Shown: positions 1 to 8,133 of the stretch, piece after piece
Layout: each line of letters starts with the position of its first letter
How positions within the stretch are numbered: the stretch's first letter is position 1
DNA from: Methanogenium sp.
GTDB lineage: Archaea; Halobacteriota; Methanomicrobia; Methanomicrobiales; Methanomicrobiaceae
Reading direction: 5' to 3'
DNA length: 64,000 nt
Assembly: GCA_030595665.1 (NCBI GenBank)
Contig: JAUVCV010000004.1
Location: 1 to 64,000 of the forward strand
Translations under genes and position numbers: made by a program
Notes under the pieces: model-generated
Database searches by the model: none
What the model was told of the DNA's origin: nothing
Seen by the model: the letters and a program-made list of their open reading frames with translations, nothing else

Positions 1-99
1 ACACCCGGACCCATACCGAACCCGGAAGTTAAGCCCGTTCACGTAGTATGCTGTACTGAGTTGCGCGAGCGCTCGGGAACCATACTTCGCTGCAAATGC
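1..99 (+). rRNA. rrf: 5S rRNA, 3' part (cut by window edge)
   Basis: The 99 bases are identical to the corresponding part of the complete 5S gene at 4361-4485. The 5' 26 bases lie outside the window. The 3' end was set by the terminal stem of the complete copy. This copy is probably the end of an rRNA operon that lies upstream, but no 23S is visible here. Confidence 0.93.
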
Positions 100-118
100 T
101 CTGAAAAAAGACGTAAAT

Positions 119-347
119 CTGTTCTGTAACTGTTATACTAAAGAGCGGGAGCTCTTGGTAATGATTCAGATTCTTTCCTGCAATTGTCTGTAACGAAATG
201 AGGCATTCTGTTCTGTATATGATATACAAAAGAGCGTGAGTGCCTGGTAAATTATATTTGTTGTTAAAATTGCCTGTGAAGATGATATTTTGTTCTGTAA
301 CTGTTATATGAATGAGCGAAAGCGCTCGTTCTTTCTTTGATAATCAT
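119..347 (+). repeat. Degenerate tandem copies of the 5S 3' half
   Basis: Three imperfect units begin with TGTTCTGTA at 120, 209 and 291 (spacings 89 and 82). Each continues into a GAGCG-x-GAGCTC-like hairpin and, in the first unit, a TTTCCTGCAA segment. These align with the GCGCGAGCGCTC and CTTCGCTGCAAATGCTC parts of 5S rRNA. The hairpin of the last unit (near 315-328) is followed by a T-rich stretch and could serve as the rRNA terminator. A homologous tail follows the second 5S gene. Confidence 0.6.
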
Positions 348-504
348 GTTTTAGCACACCCTGGATGTTGTTGATTTATTTTGTATTTTTATGTGCAGCT
401 TTTTTAAATAGAGTATTTTATCAGGTATGCTATCTTATGAAATATGTATGTCAACCCTGGAAAAATAATGGGTTGACAGGAAAATTCTTTCCCGGAGCAA
501 ATAC

Positions 505-1971
505 ATGAAGAAAATACCAGACATACCAAAATGCATGAGTACGCAGCATCCTGATAATGTTCATCTGCCTTTTTTTGCAGCAAATTCATTACTCGGAGGG
601 GAGGACGAAGTACAGGAAGCATATTATATCTATTCTCATCTTGGATGCAGAGAGCAGATGTGGGATTGTGAAGGAAAGGAGGTTGACAATTTTGTTGTCA
701 AAAAACTGCTTTCAAAGTATAGTACCTATTTTTCAGAGAAGCAACTGGGCAAAGATGTATTTCTGACCCTGCGTGTTCCAAATCCTGAAGTTGAAAAGGC
801 TGAAGCAAAAATTCTGCTTGAATCCCTTGAGAGCATACCACGTTCTTTTGATGTGGCACATTTATTCTATGGGAATGATAACCCGCCGATATTTGAAGTA
901 ATTCTGCCCATGGCTTCTTCTTTTGCGTCTATTGATAACATATATCAGTATTATCGTGATTTTGTAGTAGGTCAACAGTATAAACGCCTTGGTGGAAGAA
1001 ACCTGACAATTGCACAATGGATTGGTGATTTCAAACCTGATAGGATCAATGTCATCCCGCTTTTCGAGGATATGGAGAGTCTGCTTAACGTTAAGAAGAT
1101 TGTCGGGCGTTATCTTCTGGATAAAAATCTGACATATCAGCGGGTATTTCTTGCGCGTTCAGACCCTGCAATGAACTATGGTTTAATCGGGGCCATACTT
1201 CTCAACAAGATTGCCCTTAAGCAATTGCATGAACTTTCAGTTGAAACAGGTGTTCCCATATTTCCCATTATTGGCGTTGGTTCAGCTCCTTTCAGGGGAA
1301 ATCTCAGACCTGATACGGTAGAAAGAACGATTGCAGAGTATCCAAGTGTGCATACGTTCACCATCCAGTCGGCTTTTAAATATGATTATTCTCCGGATGA
1401 AGTAAGATCTGCTGTTGCCAAACTTGAAGAGCGGAATGTAGAAGCTCCACACGATATTGACGAAAAACGGAGCATAAAAATAATACAAAAATGCACTCAG
1501 GAATTTAAAAGAGATATTGCAGATCTATCTGATGTCATCAACCAGGTGTCTGTATCAGTCCCCGCCCGGAGAAGAAGAAAACTGCATATCGGGCTGTTTG
1601 GGTATTCGCGGAACAATGATGGTATCCGTCTTCCAAGAGCGATTACCTTTACTTCCGCACTCTATTCAATTGGGGTTCCGCCTGAAATACTTGGAATTGG
1701 CACACTCAGTGATGATGATATTGATTTTGTCAGGGACATCTATGTAAATTTTGATGCCGATCTCAAAGATGCTCTAAGATATTTTAATCCAGATTCCCGA
1801 TATCTGCCTGAAGGTATTGCTGCGAGAGTCCATGAACTGGTGGATTTTGAAATTGATGAGGAACATAGAGAGATTAGCAATGAAATTATCTCTCTGCTGG
1901 ATATGGGTAATTCAGAAGATCTACAGGCAAATATTCTTCGTGCAGCTGCTATCCGGAAATTTATCGGGTAG
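505..1971 (+). CDS. ppcA: Archaeal-type phosphoenolpyruvate carboxylase
   Basis: The product carboxylates phosphoenolpyruvate to oxaloacetate in the cytoplasm. In methanogens this feeds the incomplete reductive TCA cycle for 2-oxoglutarate and aspartate synthesis. At 488 residues it has the length of the archaeal family (about 500), roughly half that of bacterial and plant enzymes. I see the family N-terminal MSTQHPDN at residues 11-18, a glycine-rich GVGSAPFRG segment at 257-265, and GLFGYSRNNDG further on. The first ATG is used because it follows a purine-rich CCGGAGC stretch. An internal ATG at residue 11 is the alternative start. The gene stands alone: a 5S rRNA tail precedes it and a long gene-poor stretch follows. 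An AT-rich TATA-like block lies near 400-415. Confidence 0.93.
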   Translation: MKKIPDIPKCMSTQHPDNVHLPFFAANSLLGGEDEVQEAYYIYSHLGCREQMWDCEGKEVDNFVVKKLLSKYSTYFSEKQLGKDVFLTLRVPNPEVEKAEAKILLESLESIPRSFDVAHLFYGNDNPPIFEVILPMASSFASIDNIYQYYRDFVVGQQYKRLGGRNLTIAQWIGDFKPDRINVIPLFEDMESLLNVKKIVGRYLLDKNLTYQRVFLARSDPAMNYGLIGAILLNKIALKQLHELSVETGVPIFPIIGVGSAPFRGNLRPDTVERTIAEYPSVHTFTIQSAFKYDYSPDEVRSAVAKLEERNVEAPHDIDEKRSIKIIQKCTQEFKRDIADLSDVINQVSVSVPARRRRKLHIGLFGYSRNNDGIRLPRAITFTSALYSIGVPPEILGIGTLSDDDIDFVRDIYVNFDADLKDALRYFNPDSRYLPEGIAARVHELVDFEIDEEHREISNEIISLLDMGNSEDLQANILRAAAIRKFIG

Positions 1972-2929
1972 TATCCACAGAGTAAAACGGTATGATGTAT
2001 CCTGCAGGTCTTTTTGCATACTGGTTCCATACTGATCTGAGTTGATTATTATGACTGCTTTTAGCAGATTTTTTCACCTATTTTTTACATAGGATCCTGA
2101 ATTTTTAGGAGAGGATAATCCCGCGAATGAACTACGTTTTTCAATATCTGGCTTTTTACAAAGTGGATATACGTTGGATGTGGTGTTTGTTTCCTTCCTT
2201 CTGCAGATGTGGATATTGATTCGCGTTATTTTGAGTAAATTTCCTGCATCGGCGACAAAATATGGCTTGAATACTTATTTGTGAGGATATTTGCCTGGGA
2301 AAAATATGTCCCTACAGAAGCCCGGAGTGGGCAGTTCTCAGTCAGGACAATCAATACATCCTCCTAAAATATCCATCAATAGCGGCCGCTCAATAGTCCG
2401 CAATGAATCGAAATTTCAGCAAATAAACGGTAAAATGGCCGTATTTTTCCGGCAGAAAAAATGATCGAAAAATACGTCCATTTTGCCACCCAATTCCCCA
2501 ACACAGGAGGTCAAAGAGGGTAACCAAAGGGTTGCAAAAAACAGGGGGGAGATGGGGGGCCCCGTTTCCAATATGTATTCTGCCGTTTTTTCATATTTCC
2601 GCATGTATTTTTGCTTCGCAGCATTTCTACAGAGCCATTATTTCAGAAAATAGTGGATGTGATCTTTGGTTATATAATTACCGTTCCAGAAAACGGATTG
2701 CAATAGTTATCTGTTAAAATCGACACAATCAGGAATGACAAATGGTACCAATTTCAGATGTCCATTTATTGTGTAAAATCCCTTTCAAACCTTTTAGACG
2801 GCTTGAATTAATATTGTAGATGGTAAAAAATATGGTCAATATCTAATCTGAATTCCATTATTTTACTTTCACAGTCCGCATGGATAGGTATTATGTAACA
2901 TTACCAACAGGTGGTATCTGGGGAGAATC
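1972..2929. other. Gene-poor stretch between ppcA and the next gene
   Basis: No convincing gene was found here. The stretch holds one copy of a dispersed repeat (separate entry, 2310-2571). It also has a 30-codon open frame at 2127-2219 with an AGGAGAGG sequence upstream, too short to support on its own. The last 300 bases before 2930 are AT-rich and probably contain the promoter of the next gene. Confidence 0.6.
2310..2571 (-). repeat. Dispersed intergenic repeat, copy A
   Basis: Read on the minus strand, this stretch matches the tandem pair at 39665-40190 over its full length. Shared landmarks are TTGGGGAA, AAAATGG-CGTATTTT, a GGAGGATGTAT block, TGACTGAGAAC and CGGGCTTCTGT. Within it, AAAATGG-CGTATTTTT and its reverse complement form an inverted repeat of about 17 bp with one mismatch around a loop of roughly 18 bases. 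One frame in all copies reads AEK..I-KYxHF, but no copy gives a credible protein gene. Confidence 0.8.
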
Positions 2930-3349
2930 ATGCTGAAAAAAGCAGGATATATACAGGGTGGGCGTCGGGTTATCTGCGATTGTAATGGGCAGGAAAACAG
3001 TATTATTGAGGTAATTATTCATGGTACCAGATTTGGTGTCAGGCTGCCTGAATTATATCAGGCCATGGCCGGTATCCGTTCCGGACGGATTGAACCAATA
3101 CGAAGTAGTGCCGGAGCTCATTTGTGTGGTACTGCAGGGATGGTATTTCGTTCATTATCCGGTAGAGCAGTGAATATTGAACTAAATAATGGTGACCAAT
3201 TTACTGTTTCTGTACGTTCTCTTCGGCATGTTCTTACGCACTATGGCAAATATGCACCTTTGTATTGCATGCCCCGGAATGGGCATCCTGGTGCGCATGC
3301 AATACTTTCCCATGATAATAATTCTGAAAAAGAGTCCGTTATCTGCTGA
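2930..3349 (+). CDS. Hypothetical protein, 139 residues
   Basis: I do not recognise this protein. It is soluble, with no signal peptide or membrane segment. Five cysteines are scattered through it (residues 22, 24, 66, 113 and 139) without a paired zinc-ribbon pattern. The middle (residues 28-60) alternates hydrophobic and polar residues like a small beta-rich fold. The start is preceded by AGGTGG and GGGGAGA at plausible distances. Its base composition resembles the neighbouring ppcA rather than foreign DNA. It stands alone between two gene-poor stretches, so context gives no clue to its role. It could be a lineage-specific gene, or the surviving part of an older region that otherwise decayed. 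Confidence 0.5.
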   Translation: MLKKAGYIQGGRRVICDCNGQENSIIEVIIHGTRFGVRLPELYQAMAGIRSGRIEPIRSSAGAHLCGTAGMVFRSLSGRAVNIELNNGDQFTVSVRSLRHVLTHYGKYAPLYCMPRNGHPGAHAILSHDNNSEKESVIC

Positions 3350-3717
3350 ATGATTCCGGACATCATTTTTTGGTTCTGTTTTTTAATGCGGCGTTGGCCA
3401 CATAGTAGACGTATCGTCTGATTTCAGATTGTTCTGACGTTTTTCAATAATGGCTCTGTGAGTCTTCTTATTCGATTCATTTCCTAAAAACGTCTGAAGA
3501 AAAAAGGGTGTGCCGCGCCACGCTGTTTTGATATTATGCCAGGAAACATCGCTTTTGATTTCACATGGCATCCTTTGGGTGGGCGTAGATGATCGGGATT
3601 TTTCCGTGTTGAAATTTGAGTCATATTTCCCGGTTACACTGAAGTTGGGGTATCGGTGTGAATGCAATGCGAGCCGAATTCCGTTGGCAAAAGGCATTCA
3701 GAACAATTTAATTGAAA
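3350..3717. other. Gene-poor stretch, possibly decayed DNA
   Basis: A 104-codon minus-strand frame (3383-3697) and an 84-codon plus-strand frame (3510-3764) overlap here. Neither shows a recognisable motif, a good ribosome binding site or a neighbour that would explain it. The stretch directly abuts the degraded minus-strand gene at 3718-4072 and may be decayed sequence of the same age. Confidence 0.4.
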
Positions 3718-4072
3718 TCATTCGGTTGGAATGTACTCTGCGATTGTGTCCAGTGTTCTGCTGAGTACATCACCTTTTATCCGTTCTCTGGCAATTCCTT
3801 CTTCAGGAAGGTGTGCAACAGTGATATCTTCGAAGAATTCAGGGAAGAGAGAGATAAATAAGGCATGTGATGAATCCCAGACCATTGAGCACCATTTCTT
3901 TCACAACCTGAGCATCTGTCAGATTATGGTGGTATGTTTTAGGTATGGCTGTATCGATTATATTCGCGAGTCCAGAAGAATCATCGGCTCCGGCCACTAT
4001 GCCCGGATGACCAGTGTAATGGACGAATTCTTCATTTAATTTGTCAACGGAGGGTATATTATAGGTATTTGT
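3718..4072 (-). pseudogene. Degraded regulator-like gene (LysR-type effector domain?)
   Basis: Reading the minus strand gives a continuous protein-like segment that starts near NTYNIPSVDKLNEEF. It continues through a LTDAQVVKEMVLNGLG block and ends with ITVAHLPEEGIA shortly before a TGA at 3718-3720. The middle block and the order of conserved hydrophobic positions resemble the C-terminal effector-binding domain of LysR-family regulators. The frame breaks near 3841-3850 and must shift to continue. In the other direction a TAA at 4073-4075 interrupts coding-like sequence that extends to about 4140. No DNA-binding domain is present. The combination of frameshift, stop and missing N-terminus indicates a pseudogene. 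The family assignment is tentative; the alternative is a solute-binding protein relic. Confidence 0.45.
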
Positions 4073-4241
4073 TTATCTGTCCATGTTACTTTTTGTGGAT
4101 AGTTGTGTTATGCGTGGATTTTTACTATGGATGGTCGGTTGATGCTTCACGTAAAAATAATTGCATGAAGTGCGTGTAAATGAAGATTCATAAAACAATG
4201 TTTTTATCCTAGTAATGCTAATATTGTTAGGCAACACGGAT

Positions 4242-4313
4242 GCCAAGGTGGCAGAGTGGCCACGCGGCTGCCTGCAGAGCAGCTATACTCCAGTTCGAAT
4301 CTGGACCTTGGCT
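4242..4313 (+). tRNA. tRNA-Cys (anticodon GCA)
   Basis: The acceptor stem GCCAAGG/CCTTGGC pairs perfectly. The anticodon stem GCTGC/GCAGC encloses the loop CTGCAGA, giving anticodon GCA. The T arm contains GTTCGAATC, and the discriminator base is T, as expected for tRNA-Cys. No intron is present and CCA is not encoded. It lies 47 bases upstream of a 5S rRNA gene and is probably co-transcribed with it. Confidence 0.95.
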
Positions 4314-4360
4314 TCAGAAGTTCCTTTAAGGGATTTCGACAGGGCAAGTAACTTTGTCCT

Positions 4361-4485
4361 GTATTTGCGGCCATAGCAGCGGGGCAACACCCGGACCCAT
4401 ACCGAACCCGGAAGTTAAGCCCGTTCACGTAGTATGCTGTACTGAGTTGCGCGAGCGCTCGGGAACCATACTTCGCTGCAAATGC
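4361..4485 (+). rRNA. rrf: 5S rRNA, complete, linked to tRNA-Cys
   Basis: This is a complete 125-base 5S gene. Its terminal stem pairs GTATTTGCGG with the 3' end, and the conserved ACCGAACCCGGAAGTTAAGC region is present. It is identical over the 99 bases it shares with the copy at the window start. It follows tRNA-Cys and is not accompanied by 16S or 23S, so this is a detached 5S locus in addition to the operon copy. Confidence 0.95.
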
Positions 4486-4502
4486 TTCAAAAATGAAAAA
4501 TC

Positions 4503-4650
4503 TGTTCTATAACTGTTATTTATGATAGAGCGAGAGCTCTTGTTGTTTATTCTTTCCTGCAAAATTAATAGTATTGAGTTATTCTGTTCTGTAATGATAA
4601 TACCCGGGAGTGTGAACTCTTTGGAATGATACTTCGCTACGAATGCTCGT
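4503..4650 (+). repeat. Degenerate 5S-derived units after the second 5S gene
   Basis: Units start at 4503 (TGTTCTATA) and 4585 (TGTTCTGTA), 82 bases apart. The second ends in GATACTTCGCTACGAATGCTC, which closely matches the 5S end CATACTTCGCTGCAAATGCTC. This makes its origin from 5S rRNA plain. The rest of the gap up to 4824 shows only AT-rich sequence. Confidence 0.65.
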
Positions 4651-4824
4651 GAAAATTATCTGCAAAAGGAATTTGTCATATAAATTTACGGCTTAAAATG
4701 TCTGGATTCTCTATTTTTAATGGATACTCCTCCGGGTTGATTGCTAAAAATGTGTATACCTTTTGGAAGTCAGAACAGAGTGAAACAAAAAAAGGAAAAT
4801 ATGATTTGCAGAAAAAATAATGTA

Positions 4825-5871
4825 TCAGTTCTGATTGCGTTTCAGCCGTTTTAACTGCCGCAATATCATCTCTCTTCTGACAATGAAAACGCTTGCAAGG
4901 ACTCCGACAAATACATTGAAATAATACAGAATAAGACGCCAGAGAAGAACAAACACACCTACAATCGATGACGGTACAAACAGGCCATAGAGTGATGTGG
5001 CTGTTATTTCTGCAACACCTGAACTTCCCGGGGTAAGGGGGATCATCATGATAATTGCAATAATCAGTTGTACGATAAAAGATTCAATGAAAAATGGTTT
5101 GGATCCAATGGCAATCAGAATAACTGATGCAATTAAAAATTCAAATGTCCAATAAATGGAGGTAAGGACAAATCCCCATACCAGTCCTGATTTTGCTTTG
5201 CTGGCAAATTTTGTGAGTGCGCTGTTAAAGTTGTCAACTTCAGAATCAATAGAATTCATCAGTTTATCAACTTTGTCTGATTTCCACCGTTTTGTAAGCC
5301 ATCCGGATATTTTATACAGAATCCGTTTCAGAAATTCTGGATGGCGGATGGAATACACAAAGAGAACCATAAAGGAAATGAGCATAACCCATATAACAAG
5401 CAATGGCGTTGTCAGATTCACCTCCAGTGTTGCAACCTGGAAAACAAGCAGGAAAAATGCTAATATGCCAATGAGGCCCAGTACAATCCCATCGATAACC
5501 CGTTCCATAATCACAACGGCTGTTGCATCACCTATCGGTACATTCGCCCGATAGAGTTCGTGAATTCTAACCGGTTCCCCTCCCGCCTGGGAAGGGGTGA
5601 TGGCAGCAACCAGAAGATTTGCAAAGACTGCGTTCAGTGCATGGAGAAAGGGTACATGATACCCAAGAGATTGTGACATCATTTTCAGTCTCATACCCCA
5701 GGCCATCAATGCAATAATGTGGAGAACCAGTGCAAGCAGTAAAAATGAGTAATTGACGTTCTTCAGATAGGTGATTGTTTCATCATCAATAGTAAACCAA
5801 AGAACGCCAACGAGTACAATTGTGCTGAAACCAACAGAGAGGGCCAACCATTTCCATTGTGAACTTTCCAT
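4825..5871 (-). CDS. UPF0104 / flippase-like integral membrane protein
   Basis: This 348-residue protein has about eight hydrophobic segments. It belongs by pattern to the UPF0104 family (lysylphosphatidylglycerol synthase membrane-domain fold, which includes archaeal AglD-like proteins). The family signature PSQAGGEP is at residues 93-100, followed by a second conserved MERVIDG motif. A third, SSGVAE, lies in the C-terminal half. The family is thought to handle or flip lipid-linked substrates in the cytoplasmic membrane, but the substrate here is unknown. A longer frame begins 13 codons upstream, but the ATG at 5871 has GGAGAT about ten bases ahead and starts directly before the first membrane segment. 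It is transcribed in the same direction as the DUF357 and dph5 genes upstream. Confidence 0.8.
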   Translation of the reverse strand: MESSQWKWLALSVGFSTIVLVGVLWFTIDDETITYLKNVNYSFLLLALVLHIIALMAWGMRLKMMSQSLGYHVPFLHALNAVFANLLVAAITPSQAGGEPVRIHELYRANVPIGDATAVVIMERVIDGIVLGLIGILAFFLLVFQVATLEVNLTTPLLVIWVMLISFMVLFVYSIRHPEFLKRILYKISGWLTKRWKSDKVDKLMNSIDSEVDNFNSALTKFASKAKSGLVWGFVLTSIYWTFEFLIASVILIAIGSKPFFIESFIVQLIIAIIMMIPLTPGSSGVAEITATSLYGLFVPSSIVGVFVLLWRLILYYFNVFVGVLASVFIVRREMILRQLKRLKRNQN

Positions 5872-5945
5872 GAATATATTATCTCCATTCCCGCAGGATC
5901 GATGAACCATTTACGTTTTCTGGCAAACTATAAACTCTTTTTACT

Positions 5946-6515
5946 TTAAATGGTGAATAATTCGTGATTTTTTACCACCTTCAGGATGCCGGTGCGTACG
6001 CCCGCATCTATCCAGCCATATGCATAACTAAGAAGTGCCAGCCCATCTGCAAGATTGTTATGTTGAATTTCAATTGTGCCTTCAGTGTAATGTAACCGTG
6101 CAATCCGGAAAAGTTCTTCTCCTGCCTGATAAAGGGGAAGTTCTGGATCAGAATTAATGCAGACTGATGCTAATGCACTGGTCAGCATCCTTTCGTATCT
6201 GAATGTCTTCTCCTCCAGATGGTCTGAGAGATTTTCCGGAATTTCCTGTGCACAGTCTAATGGAGGGATGCCCATCGGAAGACTGGCTAAAAGACCTTCC
6301 TTTACACCCGCATCCAGCCATCCGTTTCCATAGGCAAACGATGCAAGAGCATTTACTTCATCCTTGTTTTTGAGAAAAACAAATCCGTCTGAAGCATATG
6401 CCTGTGACATCTCAATAACATCTTTTGCTGCCCTGAAAAGCCATGTATTTGATGGAACAAGAATTTCAGCTATTTTTGCCCGTTCGAAAAAGGTTTTGCC
6501 GTATTCCTCAATCAT
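5946..6515 (-). CDS. DUF357-domain protein
   Basis: This is a soluble, mostly helical protein of 189 residues containing two related segments. Each ends in an ALxSxAYGxxDAGV-type motif: [16 protein letters not shown] in the N-terminal half and [14 protein letters not shown] near the C-terminus. The second half is the clearer match to the archaeal DUF357 family, whose function is unknown. The internal duplication suggests a two-domain form. The start at 6515 was preferred over the ATG four codons earlier because GCAGGT lies five to six bases upstream. It overlaps the end of dph5 by eight bases, so the two are translationally coupled. Linkage to a translation-factor modification gene is the only functional hint. 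Confidence 0.75.
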   Translation of the reverse strand: MIEEYGKTFFERAKIAEILVPSNTWLFRAAKDVIEMSQAYASDGFVFLKNKDEVNALASFAYGNGWLDAGVKEGLLASLPMGIPPLDCAQEIPENLSDHLEEKTFRYERMLTSALASVCINSDPELPLYQAGEELFRIARLHYTEGTIEIQHNNLADGLALLSYAYGWIDAGVRTGILKVVKNHELFTI

Positions 6516-7266
6516 GGTAACCTGCAAATGTCCTGATATAATCCTCCTCTATCGGGTGAAGTGCTGCAGGGACGATGAGAACATGAAGAGGTGGGCCAAA
6601 ATCTGCATTGAGAAGCGTTTCTGCATTACCGGCAATTACGGTTGGATTCTCGCTGCCGGCACGGGCAATGCCAATGAAGAGTTCCGGCAATTGTTCATTT
6701 TTCTTCTGTGCCATTTCAGATATCAGATTGATTGCCTCAGAAACGGACATGTATTTTTCTGACTGGATATCAAGATAAACAAGAGTATGGAGATTTAATC
6801 CAAGGTTTGTCGATATTGTTTCAAACGGTGTGATGGGGAACCAGTTTTTTGCAGGAAATGGAACAGAACATGATTTCCCAAACCGATAATTCTGTAACCC
6901 TGACAGACCGCAGACTGCACTGATAATTGAAGAACAATGGATTATTTCTGTTTTTATTCCACGTTTGGCAGCTCGTATACGAAGGTCTGCATGTGTGGTT
7001 GATACCATTGGATCCCCTCCGGTAAGAAATACAACAGGTCCTTCTTTGGCATATTCAAGTATTTTATCCGGATGCTGTTCAACATCTTCGCGTCCCAGGA
7101 CAGTCATTGTTTTTCCGTACTGATCTTCCATCTCGCATATTTTGATACCCATCAGGCGGGATGTATATCCCTCCAGAAAAATATGCTCTGCTTCCTGAAT
7201 TTTTCTGAGACCTTTAAGGGAGATATCTTCCCCGTCATACAGACCGAGTCCAACGAATGAGAGCAT
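6508..7266 (-). CDS. dph5: Diphthine synthase (S-adenosylmethionine-dependent)
   Basis: Dph5 methylates the modified histidine of elongation factor 2 to form diphthine, the second stage of diphthamide synthesis. The 252-residue length is normal for the family. The N-terminal [13 protein letters not shown] and the [10 protein letters not shown] motif at residues 83-92 mark the tetrapyrrole methylase-type fold that binds S-adenosylmethionine. A later LVYLDI segment also fits. The start lies directly downstream of AGGTGAT. It is the first gene of a minus-strand group with DUF357 and the membrane protein. The hypusine pathway gene dys is also in this window (23998), so two translation-factor modification enzymes are present but not linked. 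Confidence 0.92.
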   Translation of the reverse strand: MLSFVGLGLYDGEDISLKGLRKIQEAEHIFLEGYTSRLMGIKICEMEDQYGKTMTVLGREDVEQHPDKILEYAKEGPVVFLTGGDPMVSTTHADLRIRAAKRGIKTEIIHCSSIISAVCGLSGLQNYRFGKSCSVPFPAKNWFPITPFETISTNLGLNLHTLVYLDIQSEKYMSVSEAINLISEMAQKKNEQLPELFIGIARAGSENPTVIAGNAETLLNADFGPPLHVLIVPAALHPIEEDYIRTFAGYHD

Positions 7267-7533
7267 TTTAAATCACCTGTCTATTACTATGGGAGACTCA
7301 GTTTGTATAATGGTGATGATCTGTTAAAGATTGGTGCGTCGGGTCAGGTCAGAATAATCCCTTTTATCTGTGCTGTTTAGTGGCTTATCTTTGAGATAAT
7401 TAACTGACATTAATATCCTATGTGGTGCAAAAACTGTATTCATATTATTGCTGTCTGATTGTAGCAGTGGATGTTAGTTGTAATAACCAGGATGAATGGC
7501 ATTTTGATATAATTCAAAATACCGGTGTTCTAT

Positions 7534-8133
7534 ATGATTCGTTATATATATGAGAGATTTCTGATCCGGGGATGTGTTGATATTCCCAGCAACATCTGTA
7601 TTATGCTCTCTGAAGATGAAGCGCGACATGCACCTGAAAAAATCATTGAGGTTATTAACTGGAGCAGAGAATGCGGCATAAAATCTCTCATTTTTCATAT
7701 TGATACCGATATGCCGGATTCCCTGATTTCAGAAATCATGAAATTCAGAGATCTCTTTGGGCCTGTTCGTGTTACGCTCTATTCACCTCTGGGAGAATCG
7801 GTGCTTCATGACGGATCAGAGCTTCCTGATATTATTATTGCAGTGGGTATGAGCGGCAGGGAAGAGATTGTTCGTTCCGTCCGCGAAATCGCAGAAAAAG
7901 GAATCAGTCCTGATGATATTGACGAAAAAATGCTTGAATCTCATTTGACGTTTCATTATGAACCGGATTTTGTGATTAAAACCGGAGATAACCATCTGAT
8001 GGATTTTATGATCTGGCAGTCTGTTTATTCTGAACTTTTTTTCACCGATGTAAACTGGCAGACATTCAGAAAAATAGATTTTTTCCGGGCCCTGAGGGAC
8101 TATCAGATACGCAAAAGACGTTTTGGAAGATAG
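7534..8133 (+). CDS. Degenerate cis-prenyltransferase homologue (UppS-like)
   Basis: This 199-residue protein aligns with undecaprenyl-diphosphate-synthase-type enzymes. I see IAVGMSGREEIVRS where the family has IAYGGRxEIV, an IKTGDN segment for IRTGNE, YSELFF before the WQTFRKIDFF helix, and an RRFG at residues 195-198. The catalytic DGNxRxA motif near the N-terminus is replaced by IMLSEDEAR, so the Asp that binds diphosphate is gone. It lacks about 60 residues of the canonical length. It is therefore unlikely to be active alone. It could be the non-catalytic subunit of a two-subunit enzyme, as known for eukaryotic NgBR/DHDDS and some archaea. The ATG at 7534 has GGTG six bases upstream; a GTG lies three codons earlier. 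It is convergent with the canonical gene and overlaps its end by 31 bases. Confidence 0.8.
   Translation: MIRYIYERFLIRGCVDIPSNICIMLSEDEARHAPEKIIEVINWSRECGIKSLIFHIDTDMPDSLISEIMKFRDLFGPVRVTLYSPLGESVLHDGSELPDIIIAVGMSGREEIVRSVREIAEKGISPDDIDEKMLESHLTFHYEPDFVIKTGDNHLMDFMIWQSVYSELFFTDVNWQTFRKIDFFRALRDYQIRKRRFGR

Noticed and set aside
2127-2219. 30-codon open frame with AGGAGAGG upstream
   Set aside because: It is too short to show coding bias, is rich in Trp, Phe and Cys, and has no recognisable neighbour; the purine box is about 12 bases from the ATG.
3383-3697. 104-codon minus-strand open frame
   Set aside because: No motif, no convincing ribosome binding site, overlap with another frame on the opposite strand, and location in an apparently decayed stretch.
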